From assembly GCA_013177825.1 (NCBI GenBank), contig JABLXX010000007.1:105487-169486 (forward strand): a DNA stretch of 64,000 bases, given 5' to 3'. The notes beneath the pieces were generated by a model. It saw only the letters and a program-made list of their open reading frames with translations. It made no database searches and was not told where the DNA came from. Made by a program: the position numbers and the translations under genes. The DNA is from Syntrophaceae bacterium (GTDB lineage Bacteria; Desulfobacterota; Syntrophia; Syntrophales; PHBD01). Below are positions 52,975 through 62,108 of this stretch, piece by piece; position 1 is the first letter of the stretch; every line of letters starts with the position of its first letter.

Positions 52975-53889
52975 ATGAGAATCGCAGTGATGGGATTGGG
53001 AGGCGTCGGGGGCGTCTTCGGCGCGAGACTGGCTGAAGCATACGCCGGAAAGGGAGAACACGAGGTCGTCTTCTTCGCCCGGGGGGTCCATCTGGAGGCG
53101 ATCAGGAAGGATGGGCTGACCCTGGCCGCTGTGGACGGGACCTTCACAGTCCGGCCGGATCTGGCGACGGACCGACCCGAAGAGGCGGGAACGCTGGACC
53201 TGGTTCTCTTCTGCGTCAAGGGCTATTCGCTGGAGGCGGCCGCTGTCCAGCTCAGAGGCGCCTTGCGGGAGAAAGCGGCGATCGTGCCGCTCCTCAACGG
53301 CGTGGACATCGCCGACCGGCTCAAGGTGATTCTGCCGACGGCCAATGTCCTGGAAGGCCTCGTATACGTTTCCGCCTTTGTCGAGGGTCCGGGAAAGATC
53401 AAACAGGTCAGCCCGGCTCACCAGATTGTCTTCGGACCCCGGGACGGGAATATTGAGCCCTTCCGGCCGATCGAGGCGCTGTTCAAGAACGCCCTTGTCA
53501 ACGCGATGCTGACGGACCAGCCGCTGGTCCCCCTCTGGACGAAGTACATCTTCATCTGCCCCTCCGCGGGCCTCACGGCGCTCACGAAGAAGACCTTCGG
53601 GGAAATCATGGAGGACCCGGAGAGCCGGGCGCTCCTGAAGGGACTCATGGAGGAGGTGGAGGCCGTCGCCCGGGCGAAGGGCGTCGCCCTCCCGGGAGAC
53701 ATCGTGGAGGCGTCCCTCGCCAAGGTGGCCGGCTTTCCCCCGGCGACGAAGACGTCCCTGCAGCTGGACTTCGAAAAAGGAAATCCGACGGAAATCGAGC
53801 TGTTCAACGGCTACATCGTCCGGGCGGGAAAAGAGCTTGGGATCCCCACTCTGCTGAATGAAAAAGTGTACAGGGGATTGACGGGCTAA
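52975..53889 (+). CDS. Ketopantoate reductase family protein
   Basis: 304-residue NADPH-dependent 2-ketoacid reductase-like protein (PanE/ApbA). The N-terminal Rossmann motif MRIAVMGLGGVGGVFGARLA is followed by LVLFCVKGYSLEAAA and IVPLLNGVDIADRL, the C-terminal domain by TKYIFICPSAGLTALTKKTF with the catalytic-type Lys, and SLQLDFEKGNPTEIELFNGY. Whether it makes pantoate or reduces another 2-ketoacid cannot be told; panB/panC are not adjacent. GGAGGGG precedes the ATG. Confidence 0.85.
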   Translation: MRIAVMGLGGVGGVFGARLAEAYAGKGEHEVVFFARGVHLEAIRKDGLTLAAVDGTFTVRPDLATDRPEEAGTLDLVLFCVKGYSLEAAAVQLRGALREKAAIVPLLNGVDIADRLKVILPTANVLEGLVYVSAFVEGPGKIKQVSPAHQIVFGPRDGNIEPFRPIEALFKNALVNAMLTDQPLVPLWTKYIFICPSAGLTALTKKTFGEIMEDPESRALLKGLMEEVEAVARAKGVALPGDIVEASLAKVAGFPPATKTSLQLDFEKGNPTEIELFNGYIVRAGKELGIPTLLNEKVYRGLTG

Positions 53890-53904
53890 ACCCGGGCGCG
53901 GGAA

Positions 53905-55551
53905 TCACCCGAAAACATACGTCCCGGGAGCCTTCTCCCGGGCGGGATGGCGGCGGTTGCCCAGGGGCGGCGGCGGACCGGAAGGTCCGCTCCGCCGGGC
54001 GAGCCATTCCGTCCAGTCCTCCCACCATGAACCCGGCCGCTCCTCCCTCCCCGCAAGCCAGGTGTCCGGTTCGCCGTCCAGGCCGTCCTCGCCTGCCCAG
54101 TAGCGTTTCTTCCCGAATTCCGACGGCGGGTTCACGATTCCCGTAATGTGGCCGTCCCCGGCCAGAACATATCGGACGGGTCCGCCCGTCAGGCGGCACG
54201 TCCGGAAGGCGCCCCGCCAGGGGCTGATATGATCAAGCAGGGCTCCCACGACGTAGAGCGGGTTCCCGACCCGCCCCAGGTCGAGAGGACGGCCGCCCAG
54301 GACGAGGCCGCCCGGCTCGGCGAAACGGTTCTCCAGGTAAAATTTCCGAAGATAAAGGGAGGCCATGGCCTCGGGGAGATTCGTCGAGTCGCTGTTCCAG
54401 TACAGGACGTTCGACTTCGGCGGATCGCAGCCGTAGAGATACCCGTTCACGAAGTTCCGCCAGATCAAGCTGTCCGCCCGGAGGAGCCGGAAGGAAGCGT
54501 CGATCAGACGTGCGTCCAGAATGCCCTTCTGCTCCATCAGGCCCTCGACGAAGGACACGGAGCGGTGGGTCACGAGGAAGCCCATCTCTCCCGGCTCGGA
54601 AAAGTCCGTCAGGGCGGAAAATAGGGTCCAGTCCGCCACGGGCTCTCCCCCGCCCCGGTTTCCCGCGGCCAGCCAGGCCATCAGGGCCGCCAGGACCGTC
54701 CCGCCGATGCAGTACCCCGCAGCGTGAACCGCCGGGACCCGGCAGATGGACCGGGCTGCCCGGACGGCCTCCAGGGCTCCCCGAAGCATGTAGTCGTCGA
54801 GGGTGACGCCCCGCATCTCCGGGCCGGGATTCCTCCAACTCGTGATGAAGACGGTGAAGCCGTTCCGGGTGAGATACCGGACGAAGCTGGTTTCCTCCTC
54901 CAGGTCGAAGATGTAGTACTTGTTGATCCAAGGCTGGATGAAGACCAGCGGAACGGCGTAAACCCGGTCCGTCGCCGGGCGGTACTGGATCAGTTCCATC
55001 AGTTCGTTCCGGTGGACCACGACGCCGTCTGCGGTTCCGATGTTTTCCCCCGGTCGGAATGCGGTTCGGTCCACCATCGGAGGCAGGAACTCGCCCCGGC
55101 TTTGATCCTCGATCCATCGGAGGACTCCCCGGCGGAGGCTCCCGCCTTCGGAATTGAGGCAGCGGAGGACGGCGGCCGGATTGGTCCAGAAGAAATTGGC
55201 CGGCGACAGGATCTGGATGACCTGGCGGATCCAGAAGGCGGCACGGTCGCGCTCCCGGGCACTGAGGCCGGGTCCACGAGCGACCATGTCCCGGAGCCAG
55301 GCGGTGCAATGCCCATGGATCTTTCGAGCGGTCTCGGTGTTCTGCCGGACCGTCTCCAGCAGGCATTCGCCGGGTTTCCCTTCGTCCGGCGGGCCTTGCG
55401 GGAAGACGCCTGCGATCCGGACGGCTTCCTCCATCGAAGTCCGCTGTAGATCGGCGATCAGATCCAGAATCCGGACGTTCAGCTCCCGCGAGTTTCGCCG
55501 CCAGGAGCCTTCCACGCTCTGGAATGCATCGGTGATGCCGAAAGGGTCCAT
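53905..55551 (-). CDS. phaC: Class I-like polyhydroxyalkanoate synthase
   Basis: Polymerises 3-hydroxyacyl-CoA into PHA granules. 548 residues. The lipase-like box AAGYCIGGTVLAAL places the nucleophile at Cys281; the Asp of the triad is likely Asp440 (VGALLDHISPW) and the His is His468 (AGDGHITGIVNPP). Other landmarks are PWINKYYIFDLEEETSFVRY and FITSWRNPGPEM. No phaE, phaR, phaA or phaB lies adjacent; a carrier protein gene lies 61 bases upstream instead. Thiolase elsewhere in the window could feed it. Confidence 0.9.
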   Translation of the reverse strand: MDPFGITDAFQSVEGSWRRNSRELNVRILDLIADLQRTSMEEAVRIAGVFPQGPPDEGKPGECLLETVRQNTETARKIHGHCTAWLRDMVARGPGLSARERDRAAFWIRQVIQILSPANFFWTNPAAVLRCLNSEGGSLRRGVLRWIEDQSRGEFLPPMVDRTAFRPGENIGTADGVVVHRNELMELIQYRPATDRVYAVPLVFIQPWINKYYIFDLEEETSFVRYLTRNGFTVFITSWRNPGPEMRGVTLDDYMLRGALEAVRAARSICRVPAVHAAGYCIGGTVLAALMAWLAAGNRGGGEPVADWTLFSALTDFSEPGEMGFLVTHRSVSFVEGLMEQKGILDARLIDASFRLLRADSLIWRNFVNGYLYGCDPPKSNVLYWNSDSTNLPEAMASLYLRKFYLENRFAEPGGLVLGGRPLDLGRVGNPLYVVGALLDHISPWRGAFRTCRLTGGPVRYVLAGDGHITGIVNPPSEFGKKRYWAGEDGLDGEPDTWLAGREERPGSWWEDWTEWLARRSGPSGPPPPLGNRRHPAREKAPGTYVFG

Positions 55552-55612
55552 GCCGCCCTCCCGCGTAATCCGGCCGGGCTTCTCACGCCCCGCCCGGCTG
55601 TCGTCCGGTTCG

Positions 55613-55855
55613 TTACTTCGCCGTACGCTTGCCGATGAACGTCGTCAACTCCCCGATGGTCGTCTCGTCGCTCATGAGGTCCAGGGGGATGCGGACCGGA
55701 AAGGTTTCCTGAAGGTACGTCTGCAGATTCACCGCAGCGATGGAATCCCACTCGGGGATGTCGCCCAGTTTCGTATCGAGGGTGATTTCGATGCCCTCTG
55801 CATCGGGGAAGGTTTCCAGGACACCCGCCCGGATCTTCCGGAGTATTTCATCCAT
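55613..55855 (-). CDS. Acyl carrier protein-like protein
   Basis: 80 residues. The phosphopantetheine Ser is in IPEWDSIAAVNLQTYLQE near residue 37, with the usual DS core; helix 1 (MDEILRKIRAGVLETFPDAE) and a final helix complete the four-helix fold. It differs from AcpP, so it is a dedicated carrier, probably with the KAS III encoded upstream. It lies between phaC and a palindromic repeat. Confidence 0.85.
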   Translation of the reverse strand: MDEILRKIRAGVLETFPDAEGIEITLDTKLGDIPEWDSIAAVNLQTYLQETFPVRIPLDLMSDETTIGELTTFIGKRTAK

Positions 55856-55941
55856 GGGTGTTCACCTCGCGCGATTATTTTCAAGGGAGATTGCCATAAA
55901 CGGTTCTTTCCTGTTCCCGCTCATCGTCAAAACATGCCTAA

Positions 55942-56063
55942 GGCGACCTCTGAAAAAGCCCGCAGGCAAGGCGCGCAAATCCTGAGGAACGAAGCGTACT
56001 TTTTCGTACGTCGAGCTGCGAGGGACGAGGGAGACGAAGCAGACAGCCCTTTTTCAACGGCCC
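55942..56063 (+). repeat. Palindromic interspersed repeat after the KAS III stop codon
   Basis: About 122 bases, with ends CTCTGAAAAAGCCCGC and (read in reverse) GGCCGTTGAAAAAGGGCTG as imperfect inverted repeats and a central hairpin CGTAC-TTTTTC-GTACG. The core GCAGGCAAGGCGCGCAAA matches the 27641-27765 copy. Its right end is two to three bases from the TGA of the KAS III gene, and it separates this gene from the carrier protein gene. Confidence 0.75.
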
Positions 56064-56064
56064 G

Positions 56065-57045
56065 TCACAGGCGGATCAGGTTCGCCCCCCACGACAGCCC
56101 TCCTCCAAACGAAACCGTCACCACCAGGTCTCCGGGGCCGACGGTGCCCGCCGCCAGGGCCTCGTCCAGGGCGATGAGGACCGAGGCCCCCGCCGTGTTG
56201 CCGTACTTGTGAATGTTGACGAAAAACCGGTTCTCCGGCACCCCCAGCGCCGCGGCGATCTTGCGGATGATGTTGATGTTGGCCTGGTGGCACAGGTATC
56301 CGGCCACGTCACCGGGAGTGACGCCGGCCTCCGACAGAAGCCGCCGGATGATCTCCGGCCCCTTCTCCACGGCGAAGCCGAAGACGTCGACCCCTTTCAT
56401 CCGGAAATAGGCCTGCCGGGGAGACGTCATCCGTTCGTAGGGGAGCATCGTCCCGCCGGCGGGAACGCAGATCACATCGGAGAGGCCGCCGTCGCTCTGC
56501 ATGCAGGAGCGGAGCACACCGCGGCCCGAATCGTTTTCCCCCGTGAAGAGGACCGCTCCGGCGCCGTCCCCGAAGAAAGGGTATGAGGAAAAGTCCTTGG
56601 GGTTGGTGATTTTCGAATAAACCTCCGCGCCGACGAGAAGAAGGTTCCGTGCCTGGCCGGACCGGAGAAAGGCGTCCGCCAGGGCGATGCCGAAGGTGCT
56701 GCCGGAGCAGACGGAGTTGATGTCGAAGGCGAAGGCCTTCCGGGCTCCAAGGGCGTGCTGGACCCTTGTCGCCGTGGCCGGCTGCATCCGGTCCGGGGAC
56801 GACGTGGCCACCACGACGCCGTCAAGGTCTTCCGCCGGGAAACCGGCCCGGTCCAGACAGGTCCCGGCCGCCTTGAGCGCCAGATCGGAGGTGCATTCGC
56901 CGGGAGCGGCCTGCCTGCGCGAGCGCACCCCCGTTTTCTGGAAAATCATCTCCCGGGCCTCGGGGGAGAACTGCTCCAGTTCCTCGTTGGAAACGGCCCG
57001 CTCCGGCACGTGGCTGCCGGTGGCGCGAATGACGGCGCTCTTCAT
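56065..57045 (-). CDS. 3-oxoacyl-[ACP] synthase III (FabH-like)
   Basis: 326-residue KAS III condensing enzyme. The catalytic triad is visible: Cys in FDINSVCSGSTFGIAL, His in GYLCHQANINIIRKI and Asn in HKYGNTAGAS. The glycine-rich end VSFGGGLSWGAN is typical. The ATG at 57045 with GGGAGGAGGG upstream is chosen over a longer frame. It would use the carrier protein gene downstream; together with phaC this suggests a special acyl product or a priming route rather than the general fatty acid pathway. Confidence 0.9.
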   Translation of the reverse strand: MKSAVIRATGSHVPERAVSNEELEQFSPEAREMIFQKTGVRSRRQAAPGECTSDLALKAAGTCLDRAGFPAEDLDGVVVATSSPDRMQPATATRVQHALGARKAFAFDINSVCSGSTFGIALADAFLRSGQARNLLLVGAEVYSKITNPKDFSSYPFFGDGAGAVLFTGENDSGRGVLRSCMQSDGGLSDVICVPAGGTMLPYERMTSPRQAYFRMKGVDVFGFAVEKGPEIIRRLLSEAGVTPGDVAGYLCHQANINIIRKIAAALGVPENRFFVNIHKYGNTAGASVLIALDEALAAGTVGPGDLVVTVSFGGGLSWGANLIRL

Positions 57046-57316
57046 GGTCCCTCCTCCCGGCACGACATTGACTGGAGATTTTACATTATTCGGCAACCGA
57101 GGGGCAACGGGATTTATGGACAAGCCCGTTCGCCGTTTTTTATGGCTGCCGATAAGGCGGAGGCGTTGCGGGAAAGGCCGGACGACATTCCTGGCGGCGG
57201 GGAAACATCTTCGCGAACCCAAATATCCGCCTGACAACCGGAGAGGGATCGGATACAGTGTCGCCTCGCGGCCCTCCGCCACACGGTGCAATCGAAGGGC
57301 CGGCATCCGGGAAGCC

Positions 57317-58246
57317 ATGCTGCGCACAAAGGATTACGTTCTCCTCCTGGTCGTCTACCTCTCCATCCTGGCGGCCGTCCTTTACCCCCGTCTCGGGTCG
57401 GCGTTTCAGCCCTATCCGCAGCATTTCCTGATGGTCCTCTTCTTCCTGAGCTTCCTCACGGTCCGGCTGGACGAAATCGGGGCTCTGCTCAAGCGGTCGC
57501 CCAGTGCGGTCGCGCTGTTCACGCTCTTCAAGCTCCTGCTCTTGCCCGCGGGAATCTACTTCCTCTTTCTCTTCCTCGCCCCATCTTACGCCCCCTCGGC
57601 GCTCCTCCTGGCGGCTGTCTCCACGGGGGTCACGGCCCCTTTCATTTCCACCGTGGTGGGAGGAAACAGCGCCCTGGTCATGGTCCTGGTCGTAGCGACC
57701 TCGCCCCTGGTCCCCATCACACTCCCGCTCCTGGTGGAGATTTTCCTGGGACAGTCCGTATCTCTGTCCTTCGTCGCCATGCTCCGCATGCTGGCAACGG
57801 TGATCTTCATCCCCATCATTGCCGTGGAGATTCTCAGGCGCTGGGCGCCGCGCACGCTGCCGCCGCTCCTGAAGCTCAACTACCCGATCTCGCTGGTGCT
57901 GTTCGCCGTGATCAACCTCGGGGTTTTCTCGCAATACGCGGACTTCTTCCGCCGGGAACCGGCGCTTCTGATCGAGGCGACGGGCGTGGCGACCCTGCTG
58001 TGCGGCCTCTTCGCCGTGCCGGGATGCCTTCTTTTCCGGAAGGGTCCCGTCGCAGACCGTCTCGCCGGCGCCGTTGCCGCCGGCAACATCAACAACGTCC
58101 TGGTCATCGTCTTCGCCTCCCGGTTCTTCGGGCCCCTGGAGCCCACCGTGGCGGCGATGTACCTGATTCCCTACTTCGCCATTATCATTCCGCTGCGGTT
58201 TTACAAAACCCGTGCCCGCGGGCCGCGCGCTAAGGTCTCCCGGTAA
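57317..58246 (+). CDS. Bile acid:sodium symporter (BASS)-like membrane protein
   Basis: 309-residue inner-membrane protein with about ten helices and little sequence outside them. The discontinuous-helix regions typical of the BASS fold, TGVTAPFISTVVGGNSALV and AVAAGNINNVLVIVFASRF, are recognisable. The substrate is unknown; organic anions are usual. The ribosome binding site is weak (GGGAAG). It is divergent from fabH and converges on dctM, overlapping it by 17 bases. Confidence 0.75.
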   Translation: MLRTKDYVLLLVVYLSILAAVLYPRLGSAFQPYPQHFLMVLFFLSFLTVRLDEIGALLKRSPSAVALFTLFKLLLLPAGIYFLFLFLAPSYAPSALLLAAVSTGVTAPFISTVVGGNSALVMVLVVATSPLVPITLPLLVEIFLGQSVSLSFVAMLRMLATVIFIPIIAVEILRRWAPRTLPPLLKLNYPISLVLFAVINLGVFSQYADFFRREPALLIEATGVATLLCGLFAVPGCLLFRKGPVADRLAGAVAAGNINNVLVIVFASRFFGPLEPTVAAMYLIPYFAIIIPLRFYKTRARGPRAKVSR

Positions 58247-59516
58247 AAAACGCCGACGGAATCATCGTGCTCAGGGCGGGTATGAAGGTAACCAGGAGAA
58301 GGACCGCTACGGCGATCGCGAAGGGGATCCAGATGGCCCGGCTCAGGCGCTCGAGGGTGAGGCCGGAGATGCTGCAGATGGAAAACAGGACGCCTCCGAC
58401 GGGGGGCGTGATGAGGCCCAGGACGAGGTTGAAGCAGACGATGACGCCGAAATGGACGGGGTCGATCCCCATCTTCTCGGCCATGGGCGCCAGAACCGGC
58501 GTGACGATCGTCAGAGCCGGCGCCGTCTCCATGGGGACCCCGACCAAGAGGAGGAACAGGTTCACCAGGAGCAGGAAAACCACCGGCGACGTGCTCCACT
58601 CCGCCAGGAAGCCGACGGCCTTCAGGGGGACCTGCTCCACCGCTACGACCCAGGCGAAGGGCTCCGACAGCCCCAGGAGCAGCATCACCACCGCCGTTTC
58701 CAGGCCCGCCGCCAGGAGTACCGCCGGCAGGCGGTTCAGGCGGATCTTCCGGTAAAAGAACATCCCCACGACGAGGGCATACACCACCGCCACCCCCGCA
58801 GCCTCCGTCGGCGTGAAGACCCCACCCAGGATTCCGCCCACGATGAGGACCGGCATCAGCAGGGCCGGGAGTGCCCGAACGGTTCCCTTCGCCAGTTCCC
58901 CGATCTGTGTCCGCTCCCCGAGGGGATATCCCCGCCGGCGGGCCGTGAGGACCATGTAGGTCATCAGGGCCAGGCCAAGGATGATGCCCGGCAGGATCCC
59001 CGCCAGGAACAGGGCGGCGATGGAGACGTTGGCGAGGACGCCGTAGATGATGAAGGGGATGCTGGGTGGGATGACGGGGCCCATGCAGGAGGCTGTCGCC
59101 GTCACCGCGGCGGAGACGTCGTCGTCATACCCGGCGGTGTGCATGGCCGGCAGCATGACGGCCCCGATGGCCACCGCCGTCGCCACGGCGGAGCCGGAGA
59201 TGGCGGCGAAGATGGCGCTGGCCAGGATCGTCGCCAGTCCGAGGCCGCCGCTTACATGGCCCATGGCCAGGCGGGCAAAGCGGACCAGGTCCTCCGTGAT
59301 CCCGCCCTCGTTCATCAGGTTCCCCGCCAGCATGAACAGGGGGATGGCCAGGAGGGGAAAGGAGGACATTCCGGCGAAGGCGGTCTGTACCAGGAGTGTG
59401 AGCGACAGGCCGTCCTGAAACAGCACGTAACCCAGCGCAGACCCTCCGAGGGCCACGGCGATGGGAACGCCAAGGACGATCAGGACGACAAAGAGAATCA
59501 GGAAGGCCGCCAGCAC
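58230..59516 (-). CDS. dctM: TRAP transporter large permease DctM
   Basis: 428-residue inner-membrane protein of about twelve helices, the sodium-driven permease of a TRAP transporter. LLAIPLFMLAGNLMNEGGIT near residue 58, IPPSIPFIIYGVLANVSIAA and FGVIVCFNLVLGLITPPVGG are family hallmarks. It starts with GTG, three bases after dctQ. Last gene of dctPQM. Confidence 0.95.
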   Translation of the reverse strand: MLAAFLILFVVLIVLGVPIAVALGGSALGYVLFQDGLSLTLLVQTAFAGMSSFPLLAIPLFMLAGNLMNEGGITEDLVRFARLAMGHVSGGLGLATILASAIFAAISGSAVATAVAIGAVMLPAMHTAGYDDDVSAAVTATASCMGPVIPPSIPFIIYGVLANVSIAALFLAGILPGIILGLALMTYMVLTARRRGYPLGERTQIGELAKGTVRALPALLMPVLIVGGILGGVFTPTEAAGVAVVYALVVGMFFYRKIRLNRLPAVLLAAGLETAVVMLLLGLSEPFAWVVAVEQVPLKAVGFLAEWSTSPVVFLLLVNLFLLLVGVPMETAPALTIVTPVLAPMAEKMGIDPVHFGVIVCFNLVLGLITPPVGGVLFSICSISGLTLERLSRAIWIPFAIAVAVLLLVTFIPALSTMIPSAFFTGRP

Positions 59517-59519
59517 GGG

Positions 59520-60017
59520 TCAGCCCTCCCGGGGTGCACCCTGGAGGATCCGGATCGTCTCCTCCAGGGTGAAGAGGAACATCAGGACAAAACCAATGGG
59601 CAGGGCCGCGTAGGGAAAGGCCATGGGAAGCTCCATGGCCGGCGACGTCTGCCGGATGTTGATCAGCGTCTGCTGAAGGCCGTAGACGGCCATGACCAGG
59701 AAGAACCCCAGGACCAGCAGGTCTGCGACGACGCGCACGGCCCGGGCGGCTCCGGGGGTCAGCTTTTCATAGAGAACGGTAATGCCGATGCGGTAGCCCC
59801 GCCGGAGGCCGGCGGCGCCGCCCATCATGGTGACCCAGACCAGGGCGAACGTCGCGGCCTCGCCGGACCAGGCGGGCATTTCTCCCAGAACGTAGCGGCC
59901 GAAAACCTCATAGGGAACGATGACGGCGATAACCGCCATGAAACCGACGAGGGCCGCCTCCGCAGCCCGGGCGAGCCACTCGTTCAGCCTTGCCAGGGCA
60001 GACACGGAAAACACCAC
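59520..60017 (-). CDS. dctQ: TRAP transporter small permease DctQ
   Basis: 165-residue membrane protein with four helices. VPYEVFGRYVLGEMPAWSGE near residue 35 and GAAGLRRGYRIGITVLYEKL are typical of DctQ. The start is GTG. It lies five bases after dctP and three before dctM, a standard order. Confidence 0.92.
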   Translation of the reverse strand: MVFSVSALARLNEWLARAAEAALVGFMAVIAVIVPYEVFGRYVLGEMPAWSGEAATFALVWVTMMGGAAGLRRGYRIGITVLYEKLTPGAARAVRVVADLLVLGFFLVMAVYGLQQTLINIRQTSPAMELPMAFPYAALPIGFVLMFLFTLEETIRILQGAPREG

Positions 60018-60022
60018 TCCCG

Positions 60023-61033
60023 CTATTTCGCGGCCCGGATGGCGTCCACACGGTCCTTGCCGAACTGGGGAATGAATTCCTCAAGGGCCGGCTTCATGGC
60101 CTTCAGCCAGGCCGCCTTGTCCACGTCCTTTGTGACCGCCATGCCCCGTTCGGCCAGCTCGGCGATCTGCTTCGCCTCGTTGTCACGGCCCAGCTTTCGC
60201 TGGTAGGCCGCCGTCTCCAGGGCCGCCTTCAGGAGCAGATCCTGGTCCTCCTTCGAGAAGGTCTGCCACTTCTTCAGGCTGAAAATGAGCATCGCCGGTG
60301 AGTAGACATGCTGGCTCAGGGTCAGGTACTTCTGAACCTCATTCAGCTTGACGGAGTAGATGACTGCAATCGGGTTCTCCTGGCCGTCGATGGCCTTCTG
60401 CTGGAGGGCGCCGTAGACCTCGCCCCAGGCCATGGGGACGGCGTTGACGCCGACGGCCTTCCAGGCGGCGATGTGGATCTTGTTCTCCTGGGTGCGAATC
60501 TTGAGCCCCCTGGCATCCGCCGGGTTTCTGACGGGGAGCTTCGAATTCGTGAGGTTCCGGAAGCCGTTTTCCCAGAAGGCCAGGCCCTTCATGCCGGTCT
60601 TCTCGATCTCGTCCATGAGCTGCCGTCCGATGGCCCCGTCGAGGACCATGTCCACATGGGCATAATCGCGGAAGAGAAAAGGAAGGTCCAGGATGCCCAT
60701 GGAGGGGCTGAAGCCGCTGAGGGGAGCCGTGGAGCCTACATAGGCGTCGATGGTGCCCTGCTGGATCGCCTCGAGGAGTTCCCGCTCGCCCTTGCCGAGC
60801 TGTCCTTCCGGATAGATCTTGACGTCGATGCGTCCGTTCGAGCGCTGTTTCACCAGCTCGACGAACTTCGCCGCGCCCTGGTTGTAGGTGTGGCTTGTCG
60901 GGGTCATGGAGGCGAGCTTCAGTTCCATCTTTGCCTCGCCCTTTCCGGTCGCCGCGGGCTTTTCGCCCCCTCCGCATCCCGCCATGAAGGAAACCACGGC
61001 CAGGGACAACAGGATCAGCATCATTCGTTTCAT
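60023..61033 (-). CDS. dctP: TRAP transporter substrate-binding lipoprotein DctP
   Basis: 336-residue binding protein. MKRMMLILLSLAVVSFMAGC is a lipoprotein signal with the lipobox Cys at residue 20, after which GGGEKPAATGKGEAKM is a linker. The ligand-binding core has LASMTPTSHTYNQGAAKFV and the conserved Arg-containing stretch KLPVRNPADARGLKIRTQEN, which binds a carboxylate. So the substrate is probably an organic acid. AAGGAGG lies ten bases before the ATG. Confidence 0.94.
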   Translation of the reverse strand: MKRMMLILLSLAVVSFMAGCGGGEKPAATGKGEAKMELKLASMTPTSHTYNQGAAKFVELVKQRSNGRIDVKIYPEGQLGKGERELLEAIQQGTIDAYVGSTAPLSGFSPSMGILDLPFLFRDYAHVDMVLDGAIGRQLMDEIEKTGMKGLAFWENGFRNLTNSKLPVRNPADARGLKIRTQENKIHIAAWKAVGVNAVPMAWGEVYGALQQKAIDGQENPIAVIYSVKLNEVQKYLTLSQHVYSPAMLIFSLKKWQTFSKEDQDLLLKAALETAAYQRKLGRDNEAKQIAELAERGMAVTKDVDKAAWLKAMKPALEEFIPQFGKDRVDAIRAAK

Positions 61034-61189
61034 GGGATCTGCATCCTCCTTTCGATTGGTGGGCACGGCCGGCCCGGCCGAGCCGGGCGCTACTCCCGAC
61101 GGGCGGCAGGGGAAACCGACAGGTACTGCGTACAGGAACGGCGGGGGAAATTCAAGGAAGATGACACCGGAAAACGGATTTCGGGAAAA

Positions 61190-61222
61190 GGGCAACACAG
61201 CAGACGCCTTTTTTCAACAGCC
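61190..61222 (-). repeat. Partial interspersed repeat overlapping the DUF169 stop codon
   Basis: On the minus strand GGCTGTTGAAAAAAGG and GTCTGCTGTGTTGCCC match the right end of the repeat at 55942-56063. Its first bases GGC TGT TGA provide the last two codons and the stop codon of the DUF169 gene. Only about 33 bases of the element remain. Confidence 0.6.
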
Positions 61223-62032
61223 TTCCAGCAATCCCTGCCAGGTGGAGCGCTCCAGGAAGGAGCCCCTGATGTTGCCTTCCATCTCCTCGAAGAGGGCCTT
61301 CGGGACGGCGAAGGTCAGCAGGTCTCCCCCGAGCTGGCGGCGGAGGTAGAGCCGTGCGGAGAGGTCTGTTAGCCCGACGACGGCCCGGGGGAGGGGGGAC
61401 TCGGCCTCCCGGTAGGGATAGATGCCGACGGTCTGGCAGCCGGCGGCGTAAGGGATGATGACGTTTTCGTTGTCCCCCCGGCCGTAGTTGGCCAGGACTA
61501 CGAGGGCGGAGAGCCGGTCCGGATCGGCGAAGAAGATGACGGTCCGGAGGTTGTCCCGTTCGGGGTCCACGTCCGCCAGGGGTTTGAACACGACGTACCG
61601 TGCAGGGATCTCCCGCATGGGCAGGCTGGCCAGGAAGCGCCGTACCAGGGCGGGATCCTTGATGTAACGCTCGCCGTGGAGGAAGTGGTCGAAGGCCTCG
61701 TCCCGGAGGAACGGGCGAACCTGCTCGGCCAATTCCTTTCCCCCTTCCCGTTCGGCGTTCCCAGTGGAGAGGAAGTGGCAGAACCCCTCCTCGCCGTCGG
61801 GAAAGTTCCGGTACTGGTTACCAAACCCGAGGCCTACGCCGCCGCCTACGCATCCGAATGTCGTGACGTCGCAGGCCGCCGTCTTGCCCTTGGTCGCGGC
61901 GGCAACGAGCCACATGACGCAGCCCCATTTCCCTGCCTGGAACATCATGGCGCGGTCCGGCTTCTCGTCGGCCCACAGGAGGCCCACGGGCGGAATCTTC
62001 AGGCGGACGGCCTCGGCGATTCGGCTTTCCAT
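61214..62032 (-). CDS. DUF169 family protein
   Basis: 272-residue cytoplasmic protein of unknown function. Family features are KIPPVGLLWADEKPDRAMMF at the N-terminus, the Cys-containing CVMWLVAAATKGKTAACDVT and FGCVGGGVGLGFG, and later YAAGCQTVGIYPYREAESPL. DUF169 proteins occur in anaerobes and archaea with redox or metal roles suspected but not shown. The ATG at 62032 follows GGAGAGG. The stop codon is supplied by a repeat element. Confidence 0.82.
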   Translation of the reverse strand: MESRIAEAVRLKIPPVGLLWADEKPDRAMMFQAGKWGCVMWLVAAATKGKTAACDVTTFGCVGGGVGLGFGNQYRNFPDGEEGFCHFLSTGNAEREGGKELAEQVRPFLRDEAFDHFLHGERYIKDPALVRRFLASLPMREIPARYVVFKPLADVDPERDNLRTVIFFADPDRLSALVVLANYGRGDNENVIIPYAAGCQTVGIYPYREAESPLPRAVVGLTDLSARLYLRRQLGGDLLTFAVPKALFEEMEGNIRGSFLERSTWQGLLEGC

Positions 62033-62108
62033 GACAACCTCTCCAGCATAAAACCGGCCCGGGAACGGAGGGACGTTCTCCGTGTCGTGAAAACGGTGCA
62101 TTCCGGGG

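Noticed and set aside
58212..60206. 664-residue plus-strand frame very rich in Asp, Gln, Gly and His
   Set aside because: It is antisense to dctM, dctQ and the end of dctP; composition reflects reverse reading of membrane-protein codons.
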